In this document: one piece after another, positions 1-8,415 of the stretch
Numbering within the stretch: the first letter of the stretch is position 1
Layout of the letters: each line of letters starts with the position of its first letter
Virus record (IMG/VR): IMGVR_UViG_3300049473_000128
Span: 1 to 27,470 of that record
Direction: 5' to 3' (one strand)
DNA length: 27,470 nucleotides
Origin: a virus
Program-made: the position numbers and the translations under genes
The notes under the pieces: model-generated
Told to the model about the DNA's origin: nothing
Databases searched by the model: none
What the model saw: only the letters and a program-made list of their open reading frames with translations

Positions 1-1505
1 CCAACAGAGCGTAAAACTTCCTTTTTTTGCTCTGGCGATAGTTTTTTACCAGCTTCAAATCTTACAGTAGGCTTCCCTTCTGCCTGCGGCTGGGCTTGGG
101 CGGGGGGCCGTATTTGCCCTATGGCGCTTTCTGGGGTAGTTTGGGCCGCACTTACAGGCGTTCGTGCCTCTACGGGCCTCTGAGACGCCTTAACGGGCGT
201 CGTAGCGGGCTGTCTGAACGGCATAGTTGTTGCCGCGGGGGCTGTGGTAGGTGACTTAACCGTTGCGGGTAGTTCAAATTTTTCTTTTCTAACTACTTCC
301 CCGGCCCGTTTAATTTCTTTAATTTGTTGTTCTATCGGGACTCGGCTGGTTCGCTCGGTCTTACCGAGAAAATCCAAAAGAGCCTCTCCGCGTTTAGCGT
401 CTGTGCCACCTCGCTTAATTAACTCCAATGCTTTCTTGCGTTCTTTCTCCCATTTCTCTTTAGCGGGGGCAAAGGCGTCATCGTTATAAATAGTTTGTTT
501 GACCTTTGTAACTCTGCGTTCAACCAATCGCATATCAGCCTTCAAATATGCCTCACTTGTAGGCCGAGACATGCCCTGTGCCAATCGCATTTTATGAGCT
601 TTTTGAGCAGTTTTGATTAAATTTGTACGATAATCAGTAATAACTTTTGCCTGTTTAACAAAAGAATAACCGTTAAATATTATTGGGACAAAAACTGATG
701 CCAAAATTTCTTCTGGCGAACCGCCTTGCAACGCTGTCATTCCGCCAAAGAAAGCTGATTCCACCCCTGTTTTTGCAACCTTGCCTGCTATGCTTCCTGT
801 TGGTATCTGGCCAATCCCGCCAAGTGCAAGCCTTGTAGTCGCTCCACTGCCCGTTTGTTCTCCTGCAATTTGTCCGGCCATTTCCCACGACATTACATCC
901 CGACCAAAAGAAGCCGGACCGCCAGCAAGCTCTTTGCCAATCGCCAATCGTGCTAAAAAACCTGTGAAGCTGCCAGCAATTTCGACCCCTTTTTCTGCCA
1001 CACCCTTTGCCGGTGGCAAATTATACATCCAGTTAAAGGCAGGGTCTGAAATTGTTCTGCCGACCGCCAACTCTTTGGCTGCTTTTTCAAGTGCTGCTCT
1101 TTCGTTAGCTGTCGTTTCAGGACCATAAAAATTCTTACCCGTATGCTTTTCAAACTTATCCACCAAATCATTGAAGGAATTAAGTAATATCTGCGATGAA
1201 CCCATCGGACCAGTTTTAGTCGCCATTGCGGTAACGTATTTGCCGATTGAACTTGCAGCAGTTTTTTTGCCATACCTCGTCAACAGTGAAGGTCGCGGTT
1301 CGCCCCGCTCGAAAGTCATAGGCTCACGCAGGGGCAGAGGCTTATCGTATATATCGTCGAATACCTGCTGTCTTTCACCTGGTGCCGAAGGGTCGGCGAA
1401 TCGCGGCATAAGGTTCATTTTCGGGATGGGTTCTGCCGCCGGTCCCAAATCTATAAGTTTCGGGCCTTTCTTCGCCGGTGCAGGACCCAAATCAATTAAC
1501 GGCAT
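1..1505 (-). CDS. Large internal-virion/ejection-type protein, 3' truncated by window edge
   Basis: An uninterrupted frame of 501 codons starts at an ATG at 1503-1505 and is still open at base 1. The start overlaps the upstream stop as TAATG. The first 30 residues contain a short tandem motif (LIDLGPAPAKKGP then LIDLGPAAEP). Next comes a long Ala/Gly/Lys-rich, largely helical region with hydrophobic glycine-rich patches around residues 180-270 (for example FTGFLARLAIGKELAGG). A charged Lys/Glu-rich stretch follows, then a Pro/Thr/Ala-rich linker at about residues 425-480. No enzymatic motif is visible. Large multidomain proteins at the end of the tail-gene run, after smaller helical proteins, are typically DNA-ejection proteins of short-tailed phages. 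The role is inferred from position and composition. The real protein is longer than shown and may carry an enzyme domain further on. Confidence 0.75.
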   Translation of the reverse strand, partial: MPLIDLGPAPAKKGPKLIDLGPAAEPIPKMNLMPRFADPSAPGERQQVFDDIYDKPLPLREPMTFERGEPRPSLLTRYGKKTAASSIGKYVTAMATKTGPMGSSQILLNSFNDLVDKFEKHTGKNFYGPETTANERAALEKAAKELAVGRTISDPAFNWMYNLPPAKGVAEKGVEIAGSFTGFLARLAIGKELAGGPASFGRDVMSWEMAGQIAGEQTGSGATTRLALGGIGQIPTGSIAGKVAKTGVESAFFGGMTALQGGSPEEILASVFVPIIFNGYSFVKQAKVITDYRTNLIKTAQKAHKMRLAQGMSRPTSEAYLKADMRLVERRVTKVKQTIYNDDAFAPAKEKWEKERKKALELIKRGGTDAKRGEALLDFLGKTERTSRVPIEQQIKEIKRAGEVVRKEKFELPATVKSPTTAPAATTMPFRQPATTPVKASQRPVEARTPVSAAQTTPESAIGQIRPPAQAQPQAEGKPTVRFEAGKKLSPEQKKEVLRSV

Positions 1506-2218
1506 TACTCTATCCCTTTCAGTCGCCCGTCTCTGATTACCGTCCACATCTGGTATTCCTCACTCCATTCGGCGTCGGGGTAATCCTTCGGTTTAGGCGG
1601 GCGTTTGCCAGTTGCTTTTGTTGAGATTGGTATTGCCGACCCTGGTTTCTGCCGCGCCCAGATATTGGCCTGTCTTCGGGCCTCAAAAAATTCATCAGGC
1701 AGGAGTGCTTCAGGATTCGGCCTGTTTGACATTGCAGCCTTTGCCGCCTTCAGCGTTTCCGGCGAGGAATGAGGATAGACAGTATCACCTATCTTCGTAA
1801 AGGGCATTGTCGGTGCTTCACTCGGCGGACCCATCGGCTCAGAGTCAGTCATCGGCATACGACCCGAAGGGCCGTCGTTGGCGAACGGCATAAACCGTGA
1901 AGATTCCAGAGTCCGTATCTGATTGAGGTACTGGCCCGTTACCGCCGCCTTCTCATCATCCGTCAATTCATCGAACTCAGGACTGTTCCGAAGTAAGGCA
2001 AGGTCCCTGCGGGCCTCGGCTATGCTGTTATCCAGACGCAGGTTAAAAGACCTGACGGCCAGCCGGTCTCTGAGGTCCCTGCTCTGCTGTCTCAACAGGT
2101 CCTGTTTCTGCCGGTCTTTGTAGTTTTCGAGGTCGGCCTGTAAGGCGAGGCTCCTGTTATAAGATTCGAGGATGCCGCTTACCGCGGCCGCTCCAGTCTG
2201 TAGTCCGTAACGAGGCAT
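1505..2218 (-). CDS. Coiled-coil internal-virion-type protein, 237 aa
   Basis: The ATG lies just after the upstream stop (TAA, one base, ATG), with an AAAGGA Shine-Dalgarno element that overlaps the end of the previous gene. Residues about 15-95 are strongly helical and charged (QADLENYKDRQKQDLLRQQS), consistent with a coiled coil. The middle is Pro/Met/Ser-rich and probably disordered. The C-terminus is Trp- and acid-rich (DAEWSEEYQMWTVIRDGRLK). No signal peptide or membrane span is seen. It lies between the Gly-rich ejection-type protein and the very large ORF at the left edge, and its stop overlaps that ORF's start. I do not recognise a family. A structural or ejection role is inferred from context only. 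Confidence 0.75.
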   Translation of the reverse strand: MPRYGLQTGAAAVSGILESYNRSLALQADLENYKDRQKQDLLRQQSRDLRDRLAVRSFNLRLDNSIAEARRDLALLRNSPEFDELTDDEKAAVTGQYLNQIRTLESSRFMPFANDGPSGRMPMTDSEPMGPPSEAPTMPFTKIGDTVYPHSSPETLKAAKAAMSNRPNPEALLPDEFFEARRQANIWARQKPGSAIPISTKATGKRPPKPKDYPDAEWSEEYQMWTVIRDGRLKGIE

Positions 2219-2219
2219 T

Positions 2220-2882
2220 TTATGATTTCCTTTGGTTTAGATAAGTTGACATTAAAGAGTACCGCCCGATACCGCTTATCAGGTCCCCGATGGCCGAGCC
2301 CCTGTTGGCCGACAGTATCTGGTTCGCCTGATTCTCCGCGATTTTAAGGCCCGCCGTGCCGGAGGCCACGTTCAGGTCTATACCCCTCTGGGCGGCTATG
2401 TCGTTCACGGCGTTTATCAGCTCCTGCCTTTTGTACGTATTGAGTACACTCGATGGGGCGAACAGGCCCTTGAGCCTTCTGCCGGACTCGGAAATGGCCG
2501 TCCTTACGAGCCCGCCTCCGAGCGACAGTCCGCCGCGCTCGAGTTCGGGGTTATTTGAGGCTGTATTGACTGCCGTGCTGAGAATGCTCGATGCGGTCCT
2601 TTTGCGAAGTCCCTCGGCCTCCTTGAGCTGGCTCACCTTTCCAAATGCCTTATTGCGCACGTCCCCGCGGCCTGCGATGTTAAGATTGGATTTGAGCCTG
2701 GTCTTGACCGCCTTGTCCAGTTTCCTGACCTGCGGTGAGATTACAGGGCCCGTCGCAAAGGACTGGCCGCCTGAGCCGAACGCCCCGGCCATGCCGAGAG
2801 CGCCCGCCCCTGTTATCCACGCCAGAGGATTGGCAACTGTAGATGAAATCGCATCGGCTATTGCAAAAGGTATCAATGGCAT
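2220..2882 (-). CDS. Gly/Ala-rich ejection-type protein, 220 aa
   Basis: The start ATG has a strong GGAGG site (GGAGGTCTAAA before ATG) and overlaps the upstream gene by 10 bases. The N-terminus is hydrophobic and glycine-rich (residues about 1-45, including AWITGAGALGMAGAFGSGGQ) and could insert into a membrane. It is followed by a basic helical region (about 50-130) and a second helical region ending in an Asn/Gln-rich tail. This layout resembles small ejection proteins of short-tailed phages, which are packed in the virion and released into the cell envelope with the DNA. I see no catalytic motif. The function is inferred from composition and position. Confidence 0.75.
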   Translation of the reverse strand: MPLIPFAIADAISSTVANPLAWITGAGALGMAGAFGSGGQSFATGPVISPQVRKLDKAVKTRLKSNLNIAGRGDVRNKAFGKVSQLKEAEGLRKRTASSILSTAVNTASNNPELERGGLSLGGGLVRTAISESGRRLKGLFAPSSVLNTYKRQELINAVNDIAAQRGIDLNVASGTAGLKIAENQANQILSANRGSAIGDLISGIGRYSLMSTYLNQRKS

Positions 2883-3361
2883 TTTAGACCTCCGTCTGGA
2901 AGGTATTTCTTCGTTATGATTTTGTATATTATCACATCAGTTCCGGCAGGACTCAGGGACTGGAGCCTGGCCTCGAACTCGAACCTGGCGGACCGGAGGA
3001 ATTTGTCCGGCAGCGGCTCCGTAACCAAAAGCTGCAATCGCCAGATTTTGTGCCGGTCGATATATTCTTTCGACATCGTCTTCAGGGCATTGAATATATC
3101 AGTCAGATACTTCAATCCCGCCGTTTTTGACCATATAAACTTGGCCTCGGCCACTCCCGGCCATAACAGCAGGAACCCGCCGATTCCCATAAGCAAAGTG
3201 CCTATCCAGAAACTGTTCGCCTCAGCTATGAAAATTGAGTTGTTCGCCATACTGTTCATATCGTCAAGTCCGAACCGGTAGGTATCGACGCCGAGCAGGC
3301 GAAAATCCCCCGGTATCGCCGACAGCACCTGAAATTCACCAATCTTTCTTGTTCCATCCAT
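2873..3361 (-). CDS. Membrane-associated phage protein, 162 aa
   Basis: The start ATG shares a base with the stop of the previous gene (TAATG), which suggests translational coupling. The protein has one clear hydrophobic segment at about residues 48-72 (WIGTLLMGIGGFLLLWPGV). A basic, mixed alpha/beta C-terminal half follows (KEYIDRHKIWRLQLLVTEPL and onward). The start codon choice is fixed by the overlap. There is no recognisable family. Its place in a run of ejection-type genes suggests either a virion component that reaches the envelope during DNA entry or a host-membrane protein. Both are inference. Confidence 0.7.
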   Translation of the reverse strand: MDGTRKIGEFQVLSAIPGDFRLLGVDTYRFGLDDMNSMANNSIFIAEANSFWIGTLLMGIGGFLLLWPGVAEAKFIWSKTAGLKYLTDIFNALKTMSKEYIDRHKIWRLQLLVTEPLPDKFLRSARFEFEARLQSLSPAGTDVIIYKIITKKYLPDGGLKCH

Positions 3362-4008
3362 TATTTTCCGGCCATCTGCTGGGCGAAATAAATATCAGCC
3401 AGACCCGAACCGGCCCCATAAGCCAGATTAGTTCCGAACGTGCCGTACTGAGCGCCGATTTCGGCCGACCTCAGATTGGCGTTATTAAACATACCGGCCG
3501 TATTGAGGCCTGTCTGTTTCGATTTGGCGACGGTATCCATCGCCAGTTTCGTCGCTATGTCCTGCTCTTCCTGAAGGTTCGCGCGTTCGCCGCGTCTTAT
3601 ATCGTCTTTGGCGGTTATATAGGCCCTATTGAGCTGATTGCGGGCGAAGTTGCCGACCCTTACGTCTTCAGGGTGTATCGTTCTGCTAAGATTTGAGTTA
3701 AGCTCGCCAGACGCTATATCGTAAGCGTTTTCAAGTCCTTCATACTGGGCCGCAAGGCGGTCGGACGAGAAACCTTCGGGTCCGAGCCCCTTGCCTTTCA
3801 TTGCACGGACCAGCATCGGCAGCAGTTTCTTGTCAGCCCATCGCGTGAACTTGGTAGATGGTACAGTCGGAGTGCCGGAGACTCCGCCACCGCCGAAACC
3901 GAGGAATCCGCCTTCTTTGAAGGCCGCCGCCGGGCTGTACCATACCCAATCGATGAAATCAACGTCGAACTCGTCCTCGAAACCAAAAATATCATAGCTC
4001 TTTTTCAT
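3361..4008 (-). CDS. Internal-virion-type protein, 215 aa
   Basis: The ATG is preceded by AGGAAAAG and overlaps the acetyltransferase gene by 17 bases. The N-terminus is acidic and aromatic (FEDEFDVDFIDWVWY), then glycine-rich (GGFLGFGGGGVSG). The remainder is helical and charged, with a Gln/Asn/Ala-rich end (YGTFGTNLAYGAGSGLADIY, then FAQQMAGK). Long Ala/Gln/Gly-rich helices after the tail genes are typical of small internal core or ejection proteins in short-tailed phages. No close family is recognised and there is no signal peptide. It begins a coupled run of four ejection-type genes that ends at the very large ORF on the left edge. Confidence 0.75.
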   Translation of the reverse strand: MKKSYDIFGFEDEFDVDFIDWVWYSPAAAFKEGGFLGFGGGGVSGTPTVPSTKFTRWADKKLLPMLVRAMKGKGLGPEGFSSDRLAAQYEGLENAYDIASGELNSNLSRTIHPEDVRVGNFARNQLNRAYITAKDDIRRGERANLQEEQDIATKLAMDTVAKSKQTGLNTAGMFNNANLRSAEIGAQYGTFGTNLAYGAGSGLADIYFAQQMAGK

Positions 4009-4420
4009 ATAACTTTTCCTGAGATAGTTTCATACCCCACGCCCGCTTGAGTGCGGCTGACGATAATACGGACTCGAACTTGAACCGTTTCGCCCCCTTT
4101 TGTCTCATCCAGTCCTCAGCCATAGCGAGTAGTTTCGTCCTGTGCTTTTTCGGAATACCCTTCTTCGAGGCTGAGAACGGCAGCCACGCCGTCTTAGGGT
4201 CGAGAACGGTCGGCGCTGATGCCTGAGTAAATCCGACTATTTCGCCGCTGCGCCGGACTACGAAGATTGCTATATGGCTAAAATAGCGATATAGGTATTC
4301 GAGGTAATTGGCTGCCGAGCACGTCCTGCCCCTTATCGTCCTGAACAGGTTAAGTATCTCCGCTGCATCGCCGGCGGAAAGTTCGGTAAGGCACTCGGTT
4401 GTATATGACAAATTAGTCAT
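3992..4420 (-). CDS. GNAT-type N-acetyltransferase, 142 aa
   Basis: The sequence follows the GNAT layout. The strand IAIFVVRRSGEIVGFTQAS corresponds to beta strands 3-4. It is followed by a basic turn and helix (SKKGIPKKHRTKLLAMAEDW) that fits the acetyl-CoA pyrophosphate-binding segment, then RQKGAKRFKFES. The family-typical C-terminal pattern is also present (LKRAWGMKLSQEKLYEKEL, where GM replaces the usual GF before a final YEKxL). The classic Q/R-x-x-G-x-G/A signature is degenerate. The start overlaps the fibre gene stop by 8 bases. The substrate is unknown. Being wedged between a fibre-like gene and ejection genes, it may modify a virion or host protein, but that is inference. Confidence 0.65.
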   Translation of the reverse strand: MTNLSYTTECLTELSAGDAAEILNLFRTIRGRTCSAANYLEYLYRYFSHIAIFVVRRSGEIVGFTQASAPTVLDPKTAWLPFSASKKGIPKKHRTKLLAMAEDWMRQKGAKRFKFESVLSSAALKRAWGMKLSQEKLYEKEL

Positions 4421-5015
4421 TGTTCTTCACGTACCCGATAAGTTTCAGGGTGATAACATTATTGGCGTTGGCGGATTTGTATTCGATTTTACCGCTCGAC
4501 GATGAGATGCACGTTATAGTCCCGCCGTAGCCCGCGCCTGCGGGGTCGAATACGCTGCCGCCGCTCGAATTGTTGCCGAAATCAAAGGACGTGCCATCTT
4601 CCCTTACTCCCGCCGCGTATGCACTGCCGCAGACTATTGAGAATATACAGAGCGCCTTGGCCGAGCCTATTGTCGCCGAAAGGTCGTATTCGTGCCAGTC
4701 GTCATCGCCTATGGACGTATTATTCAAGATTGTTACAGAGGCGGTCTTAAAACCCAAACCCGCGATAACCGAATCAAAGTATGTCTTGCTGATTACCTCA
4801 GTTCCCGCTGAAGGGTCGGTTTCCGGCACTTTCGGCAGTGACGAGAACGTCTTTACGCCCGCTATCGTCTGATTACTGGTCATCAGTACGCACTGTTCCA
4901 CGCAGGCGTCTATGAAGGCATTGATTATGGCTATTCTCGCTATCTCAGTTGAAGCGAATATCTGCTGGCCTGCTACTATGTCGGTATTGGACAAATTATC
5001 TGTCGGTAGGGCCAT
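4413..5015 (-). CDS. Tail-fibre-like protein, 200 aa
   Basis: Residues about 46-82 match the short connector commonly seen in phage fibres: NQTIAGVKTFSSLPKVPETD, then a segment ending in SKTYFDSV. This pattern recurs in side-fibre and short-fibre proteins just before a receptor-facing head. The C-terminal 110 residues are Ser/Gly/Asn-rich beta structure (WHEYDLSATIGSAKALCIFS through VITLKLIGYV), likely a compact tip. AGGAG precedes the ATG and the gene overlaps the upstream gene by 20 bases. At 200 aa it is short for a fibre, so it may be a trimeric tip or short appendage. Receptor binding is inferred from the family pattern. Confidence 0.7.
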   Translation of the reverse strand: MALPTDNLSNTDIVAGQQIFASTEIARIAIINAFIDACVEQCVLMTSNQTIAGVKTFSSLPKVPETDPSAGTEVISKTYFDSVIAGLGFKTASVTILNNTSIGDDDWHEYDLSATIGSAKALCIFSIVCGSAYAAGVREDGTSFDFGNNSSGGSVFDPAGAGYGGTITCISSSSGKIEYKSANANNVITLKLIGYVKNND

Positions 5016-5379
5016 TTTCTTCGTGCTCCTGTAATTGAATGGTTTTATTCCTGTCTGTGCTTCCGTCGTTTTTTTCGCGGCTGAAGGCCGTGCCGAACAT
5101 ATAGGCGGTAGCGGCTATGATAGCCGCAATGACTAATCTGACCGTGCCATTTACCAGGGCCGACTTCCACGTCTGCCTGTTCATCGAATGCTCCCTGATA
5201 TGTTTTTCTACGTTATTCGATAACAGCCGAAGGTCGTGGCACGGCTGTTCCGGTATCTTAATGTTCTCAAGCGTCGTCGCCACCCTTTCGAGTTTCACAT
5301 TAGTCTCGGCAAGCGCATTGACCGCGGCGTCCACCCTGTTATGTACTCGGTTCAAGTCCTCTTTCGTTACTTCATTCAT
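4996..5379 (-). CDS. Coiled-coil protein with one membrane span, 127 aa
   Basis: The N-terminal 70 residues form a heptad-rich helix (RVDAAVNALAETNVKLERVA). One transmembrane helix follows at about residues 81-97 (TVRLVIAAIIAATAYMFGTA), then a charged hydrophilic tail. This layout resembles XhlA-type proteins, which work with holins in Bacillus prophages, and other small coiled-coil/TM phage proteins, but there is no clear family signature. The ATG follows the nozzle-like gene stop by 2 bases. Its place between nozzle and fibre is unusual for a lysis gene, so a virion-membrane role at infection is an equal alternative. Confidence 0.65.
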   Translation of the reverse strand: MNEVTKEDLNRVHNRVDAAVNALAETNVKLERVATTLENIKIPEQPCHDLRLLSNNVEKHIREHSMNRQTWKSALVNGTVRLVIAAIIAATAYMFGTAFSREKNDGSTDRNKTIQLQEHEENGPTDR

Positions 5380-5381
5380 AG

Positions 5382-7784
5382 TTAAGCCACCATTGGTAAA
5401 ATTTTGTAATAAAGACCCACGGCCAGAATCTTCAAATCCCTCGAATCCGTACTCGTATAAGAGACCGATACCTGGCGCGACTTGATAGTGCGTCTGAATT
5501 TCTTATGCAAATTGACGAATCCGATAGTAAAGCCCACCCATCCGTAGTACGTCGCCGTGGCGGGGTCGGTATCCACGGGGTCGGGAGCCCACAGGGCCGA
5601 GTCCCACCGGGCGGGATAGTCGAAAGTCTCGTTACTTCCGAGCGAGCTTGTAAAATTCTTGGTTACGGAAAAGTCCGTACCGCTGACCGTAATATCGCCG
5701 TCGAGATATACACCCTCGGCCACGAGTGATATGGACGATATGAAGACCTTGCGGTAGTCGCCGCCAATCAGCATATTGTCCTTTTTGATATAAGTATTGA
5801 TATTGGCTATACCGGCGTATTCGTCCGTATCAACGTAAGTATAATCGTGATAGTCCCTGCCGGCGTAATCGGAACCGCCTTCGGAAATCGAAACTACATC
5901 GGTGTAATCATGCTCGTAGACATAATACTTCGAGTTGCCCGTTCCGAGCGTAAACAGAACGCCGCCGCCGTTACTCATCAGAAAATGTTCCATTGAATGT
6001 TGAGACCACGCCCCGATGTCCACATCGTATAAATAACATTTTCTGGCGCTGTCGAGCGTATCGATATATGACAGATAATAACGCCTGCCGAAGAAGCCGG
6101 AGAAGACGTAAACGCTCGTATTCATTCTCTCGACGGATACGGCTATCGGGTGCCCTATATCCTTCGGGAAGTCGCCCTTCGAGCCGTACTGGGTAACGAA
6201 ATCGGCGAAATAGACGCTGTCGTAGTCCGTCCAGATAATACCGCTGTCCACTACCTGAATAGTCCGGTAGTCGTTACACCCGATATTGCATATTTTCACG
6301 GCCTGTGACGACATATTCGCCTTACTGTGCACTCCGAGTTCGGTGAAGATGTAGATGTTCCTGTTAAACTCAACCGCCAGTCTGCCGTTGGAGTCCAGAT
6401 AATCGAAATTGGTCGGGACCCATACATCGGGACTCGACGAGTTCGACCACAACATCTTGTTCTTCATAGTCGTATCGAATCCCACCAGATACGGCCCTAT
6501 CCGTTTGACATTGAATAATATCAGTTCTTCACCGTCGATTGACGGGTCTGAGCCTTCCGGCAAATCTTCCTCGCCCTCGAAATCCCACGGAGTTCGGTCG
6601 TAAAACGTCTCTACCGTCCCGCCGCCTAAGCCATCGGCATCCGTAACATCCACAATACCAACGAGTTTGTACGGCCCTTCGCTGGTGTTCTTTGGCGCTC
6701 TGTAAATATGAATTTTACTGACCCCTTCGGGTATCGCACTGTCGGCGAATTCGAGCTTTATCTGCTGGTTCGGCAGGGAGCCAAGATAAATCGTCCCGCC
6801 TGATGAGTAGCCTGAAGGCAGGTCGTAAGTCACCTGCAAATAAGAATCCTCACCTATAGCCTCAATCTTCATCGGAATCCCGTTTATTTCTTCAACGCCC
6901 ACCGCGCCGATTACTGTAATAACATCATCAATCTCAAAACCAGAAGTGTCTGCGCATTGAAGCCTGTCGTTCGCCTGGGTAATGCCGGTAAGCGGTTCCG
7001 ACCTTCTCGTGTCTGAGGTGGATACGTAATCGTCGCCGCCGGTGGACTGAGTGGCCGCAGACAGTCCGTATTTTGTCGATGTGTTGCTGTCATCGAAGAA
7101 ATAGGCGTACTTATAATAAATATCCGGCTGGTCGGAACAATCGAGGCCGAGTTCCGCCCCAACATTGTCCTGCTGGGTATATGTCATATCGAAATCGTCC
7201 GCCGCCGGTTTGGTCAGGCCGAGGTCGGTAACTTCGTCCTCGGAAGGGACCCACCTTTTTCCGCAGTCATCGTTGGGGAAAATGAGCAAGTCTGTCGCCT
7301 GGTTCACTTTGAACAGTTCAATACTCGCCGAGGTTGCCGTTGCGCTCGTCCAGATGTCCACCCACGTTTCAGTCGAATATTTATAGACTGCGACGATGTA
7401 AAGGTCGTCCTCGACCTCTCCGGCATCCTTGAATAGGCCCGTTACGACGAACAGCCGGTCGGAATATGACCATCCGGCAATAATTTCTTTGAAGACCCTG
7501 AAATTCTCAAGCGTTTTGGGCACGTAAGTATCGCCGTCAACGTCTACAGTTATGTACTTGTCCTGTATTGAAGCGCTAAAGCAGTACGGCCTGGACGGCG
7601 GCCTGACTTTGAGCCTTTTCTTGCGGTCGAAGACGTAATTGAGAAGCTCGTTAAATTCGTTCGGCGGCAGTCCCGCAGTGGGGTCGGTAATATTCAGACC
7701 GCCGGAGAAATCTTCGAGAATGAGCGGTTCGAAATCGTCCGCTGAAAACTTCGCCTTGCCGGATTTTGTCATTGGCATTCGCAA
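5382..7784 (-). CDS. Nozzle/tail-tip-like beta-rich structural protein, 800 aa
   Basis: This is the second-largest complete protein here. The N-terminus (LILEDFSGGLNITDPTAGLP, then a segment with NYVFDRKKRLKVRPPSRP) is a pattern I associate with large beta-propeller tail proteins of short-tailed phages, which form the nozzle below the adaptor ring. The rest is repeated beta structure with many aromatic and acidic positions (for example GPYLVGFDTTMKNKMLWSNS), as expected for propeller blades. There is no signal peptide or enzyme motif. The favoured start is TTG at 7782-7784, nine bases after AAGGA; in-frame ATGs at 7778 and 7772 are alternatives. It follows two adaptor-like genes, which supports a tail-tube or nozzle role. 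Confidence 0.8.
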   Translation of the reverse strand: MRMPMTKSGKAKFSADDFEPLILEDFSGGLNITDPTAGLPPNEFNELLNYVFDRKKRLKVRPPSRPYCFSASIQDKYITVDVDGDTYVPKTLENFRVFKEIIAGWSYSDRLFVVTGLFKDAGEVEDDLYIVAVYKYSTETWVDIWTSATATSASIELFKVNQATDLLIFPNDDCGKRWVPSEDEVTDLGLTKPAADDFDMTYTQQDNVGAELGLDCSDQPDIYYKYAYFFDDSNTSTKYGLSAATQSTGGDDYVSTSDTRRSEPLTGITQANDRLQCADTSGFEIDDVITVIGAVGVEEINGIPMKIEAIGEDSYLQVTYDLPSGYSSGGTIYLGSLPNQQIKLEFADSAIPEGVSKIHIYRAPKNTSEGPYKLVGIVDVTDADGLGGGTVETFYDRTPWDFEGEEDLPEGSDPSIDGEELILFNVKRIGPYLVGFDTTMKNKMLWSNSSSPDVWVPTNFDYLDSNGRLAVEFNRNIYIFTELGVHSKANMSSQAVKICNIGCNDYRTIQVVDSGIIWTDYDSVYFADFVTQYGSKGDFPKDIGHPIAVSVERMNTSVYVFSGFFGRRYYLSYIDTLDSARKCYLYDVDIGAWSQHSMEHFLMSNGGGVLFTLGTGNSKYYVYEHDYTDVVSISEGGSDYAGRDYHDYTYVDTDEYAGIANINTYIKKDNMLIGGDYRKVFISSISLVAEGVYLDGDITVSGTDFSVTKNFTSSLGSNETFDYPARWDSALWAPDPVDTDPATATYYGWVGFTIGFVNLHKKFRRTIKSRQVSVSYTSTDSRDLKILAVGLYYKILPMVA

Positions 7785-7803
7785 TACTAAAATTCCTTAA
7801 ATT

Positions 7804-8415
7804 TTATGACGCATCGGCGGTGTAAATCTGCGCAGCCTGCGTTTTTATTTTTTCGTACTGGTCGAAGAACCCGTTGGCCAGACCGGCGCTGCGGTCGGCG
7901 ATATGACAGCAATAGGCGATATAATTAACCAGCGCCATCATCCACGCATCCGGTATTTTTATGTTTTCCGTCAGCGCCGAAAGGGCCGAGGGTATATACG
8001 AGAAATAGGCCAGGATATTAAACGAAATCGTGGCGTTTTCATTAAGGTCGAAGAACACTTTTTTGCCGAAGCACCAGAACCTCGTCGGCGTTGTTACCGA
8101 CTGGTCGGGCAGGCTTTTATGACTAAAGAGCGAGGCCTTATCGAGGTCGAAAGGATTGTCGTTGTCGAGATATACCATCTTCGGCACGAACAGAACCGAA
8201 TCGGCCTCGTCGCTCAGAGCCGCAAGGCTGGTATAATCGACGTAATTCGCCTCAATAGTTATTTCTTCCGCCGCCTGGCAGCAGTGCGTCTCGGCGGCGA
8301 ACCTTCGACTGCCCTCATTGAGATAGTCGAGCAGGTCGTCCGAATAGGCTTCATCGTCTATATCAACAAGAAGTCGTTGTGCCACCTCTACTACGTCAGT
8401 TCCCGTAAAACTCAT
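7804..8415 (-). CDS. Adaptor/head-tail connector-like protein 2, 203 aa
   Basis: Coupled to the upstream adaptor-like gene by an ATGA overlap at 8412-8415. The N-terminus (VVEVAQRLLVDIDDEAYSDD then LLDYLNEGSRRFAAET) has the helical start of phage adaptor proteins of the SU10/P22-like type, which form a dodecameric ring beneath the portal. A beta-rich middle follows (SVLFVPKMVYLDNDNPFDLD), then a helical end (DAWMMALVNYIAYCCHIADR and onward). Length and domain order suit an adaptor. Two adjacent genes with this pattern suggest a two-ring neck or a duplicated family. The assignment is by pattern and position. Confidence 0.7.
   Translation of the reverse strand: MSFTGTDVVEVAQRLLVDIDDEAYSDDLLDYLNEGSRRFAAETHCCQAAEEITIEANYVDYTSLAALSDEADSVLFVPKMVYLDNDNPFDLDKASLFSHKSLPDQSVTTPTRFWCFGKKVFFDLNENATISFNILAYFSYIPSALSALTENIKIPDAWMMALVNYIAYCCHIADRSAGLANGFFDQYEKIKTQAAQIYTADAS

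Noticed and set aside
953-1273. 106-codon minus-strand frame starting next to the A7 tract
   Set aside because: It lies inside the much longer frame of the left-edge gene, and its Trp/Arg/Gln-rich product looks like a shadow.
2356-2919. Plus-strand open frame of 187 codons
   Set aside because: It is the antisense of the Gly/Ala-rich ejection-type gene. The Ser/Pro/Leu-rich product is typical of a reverse-strand shadow.
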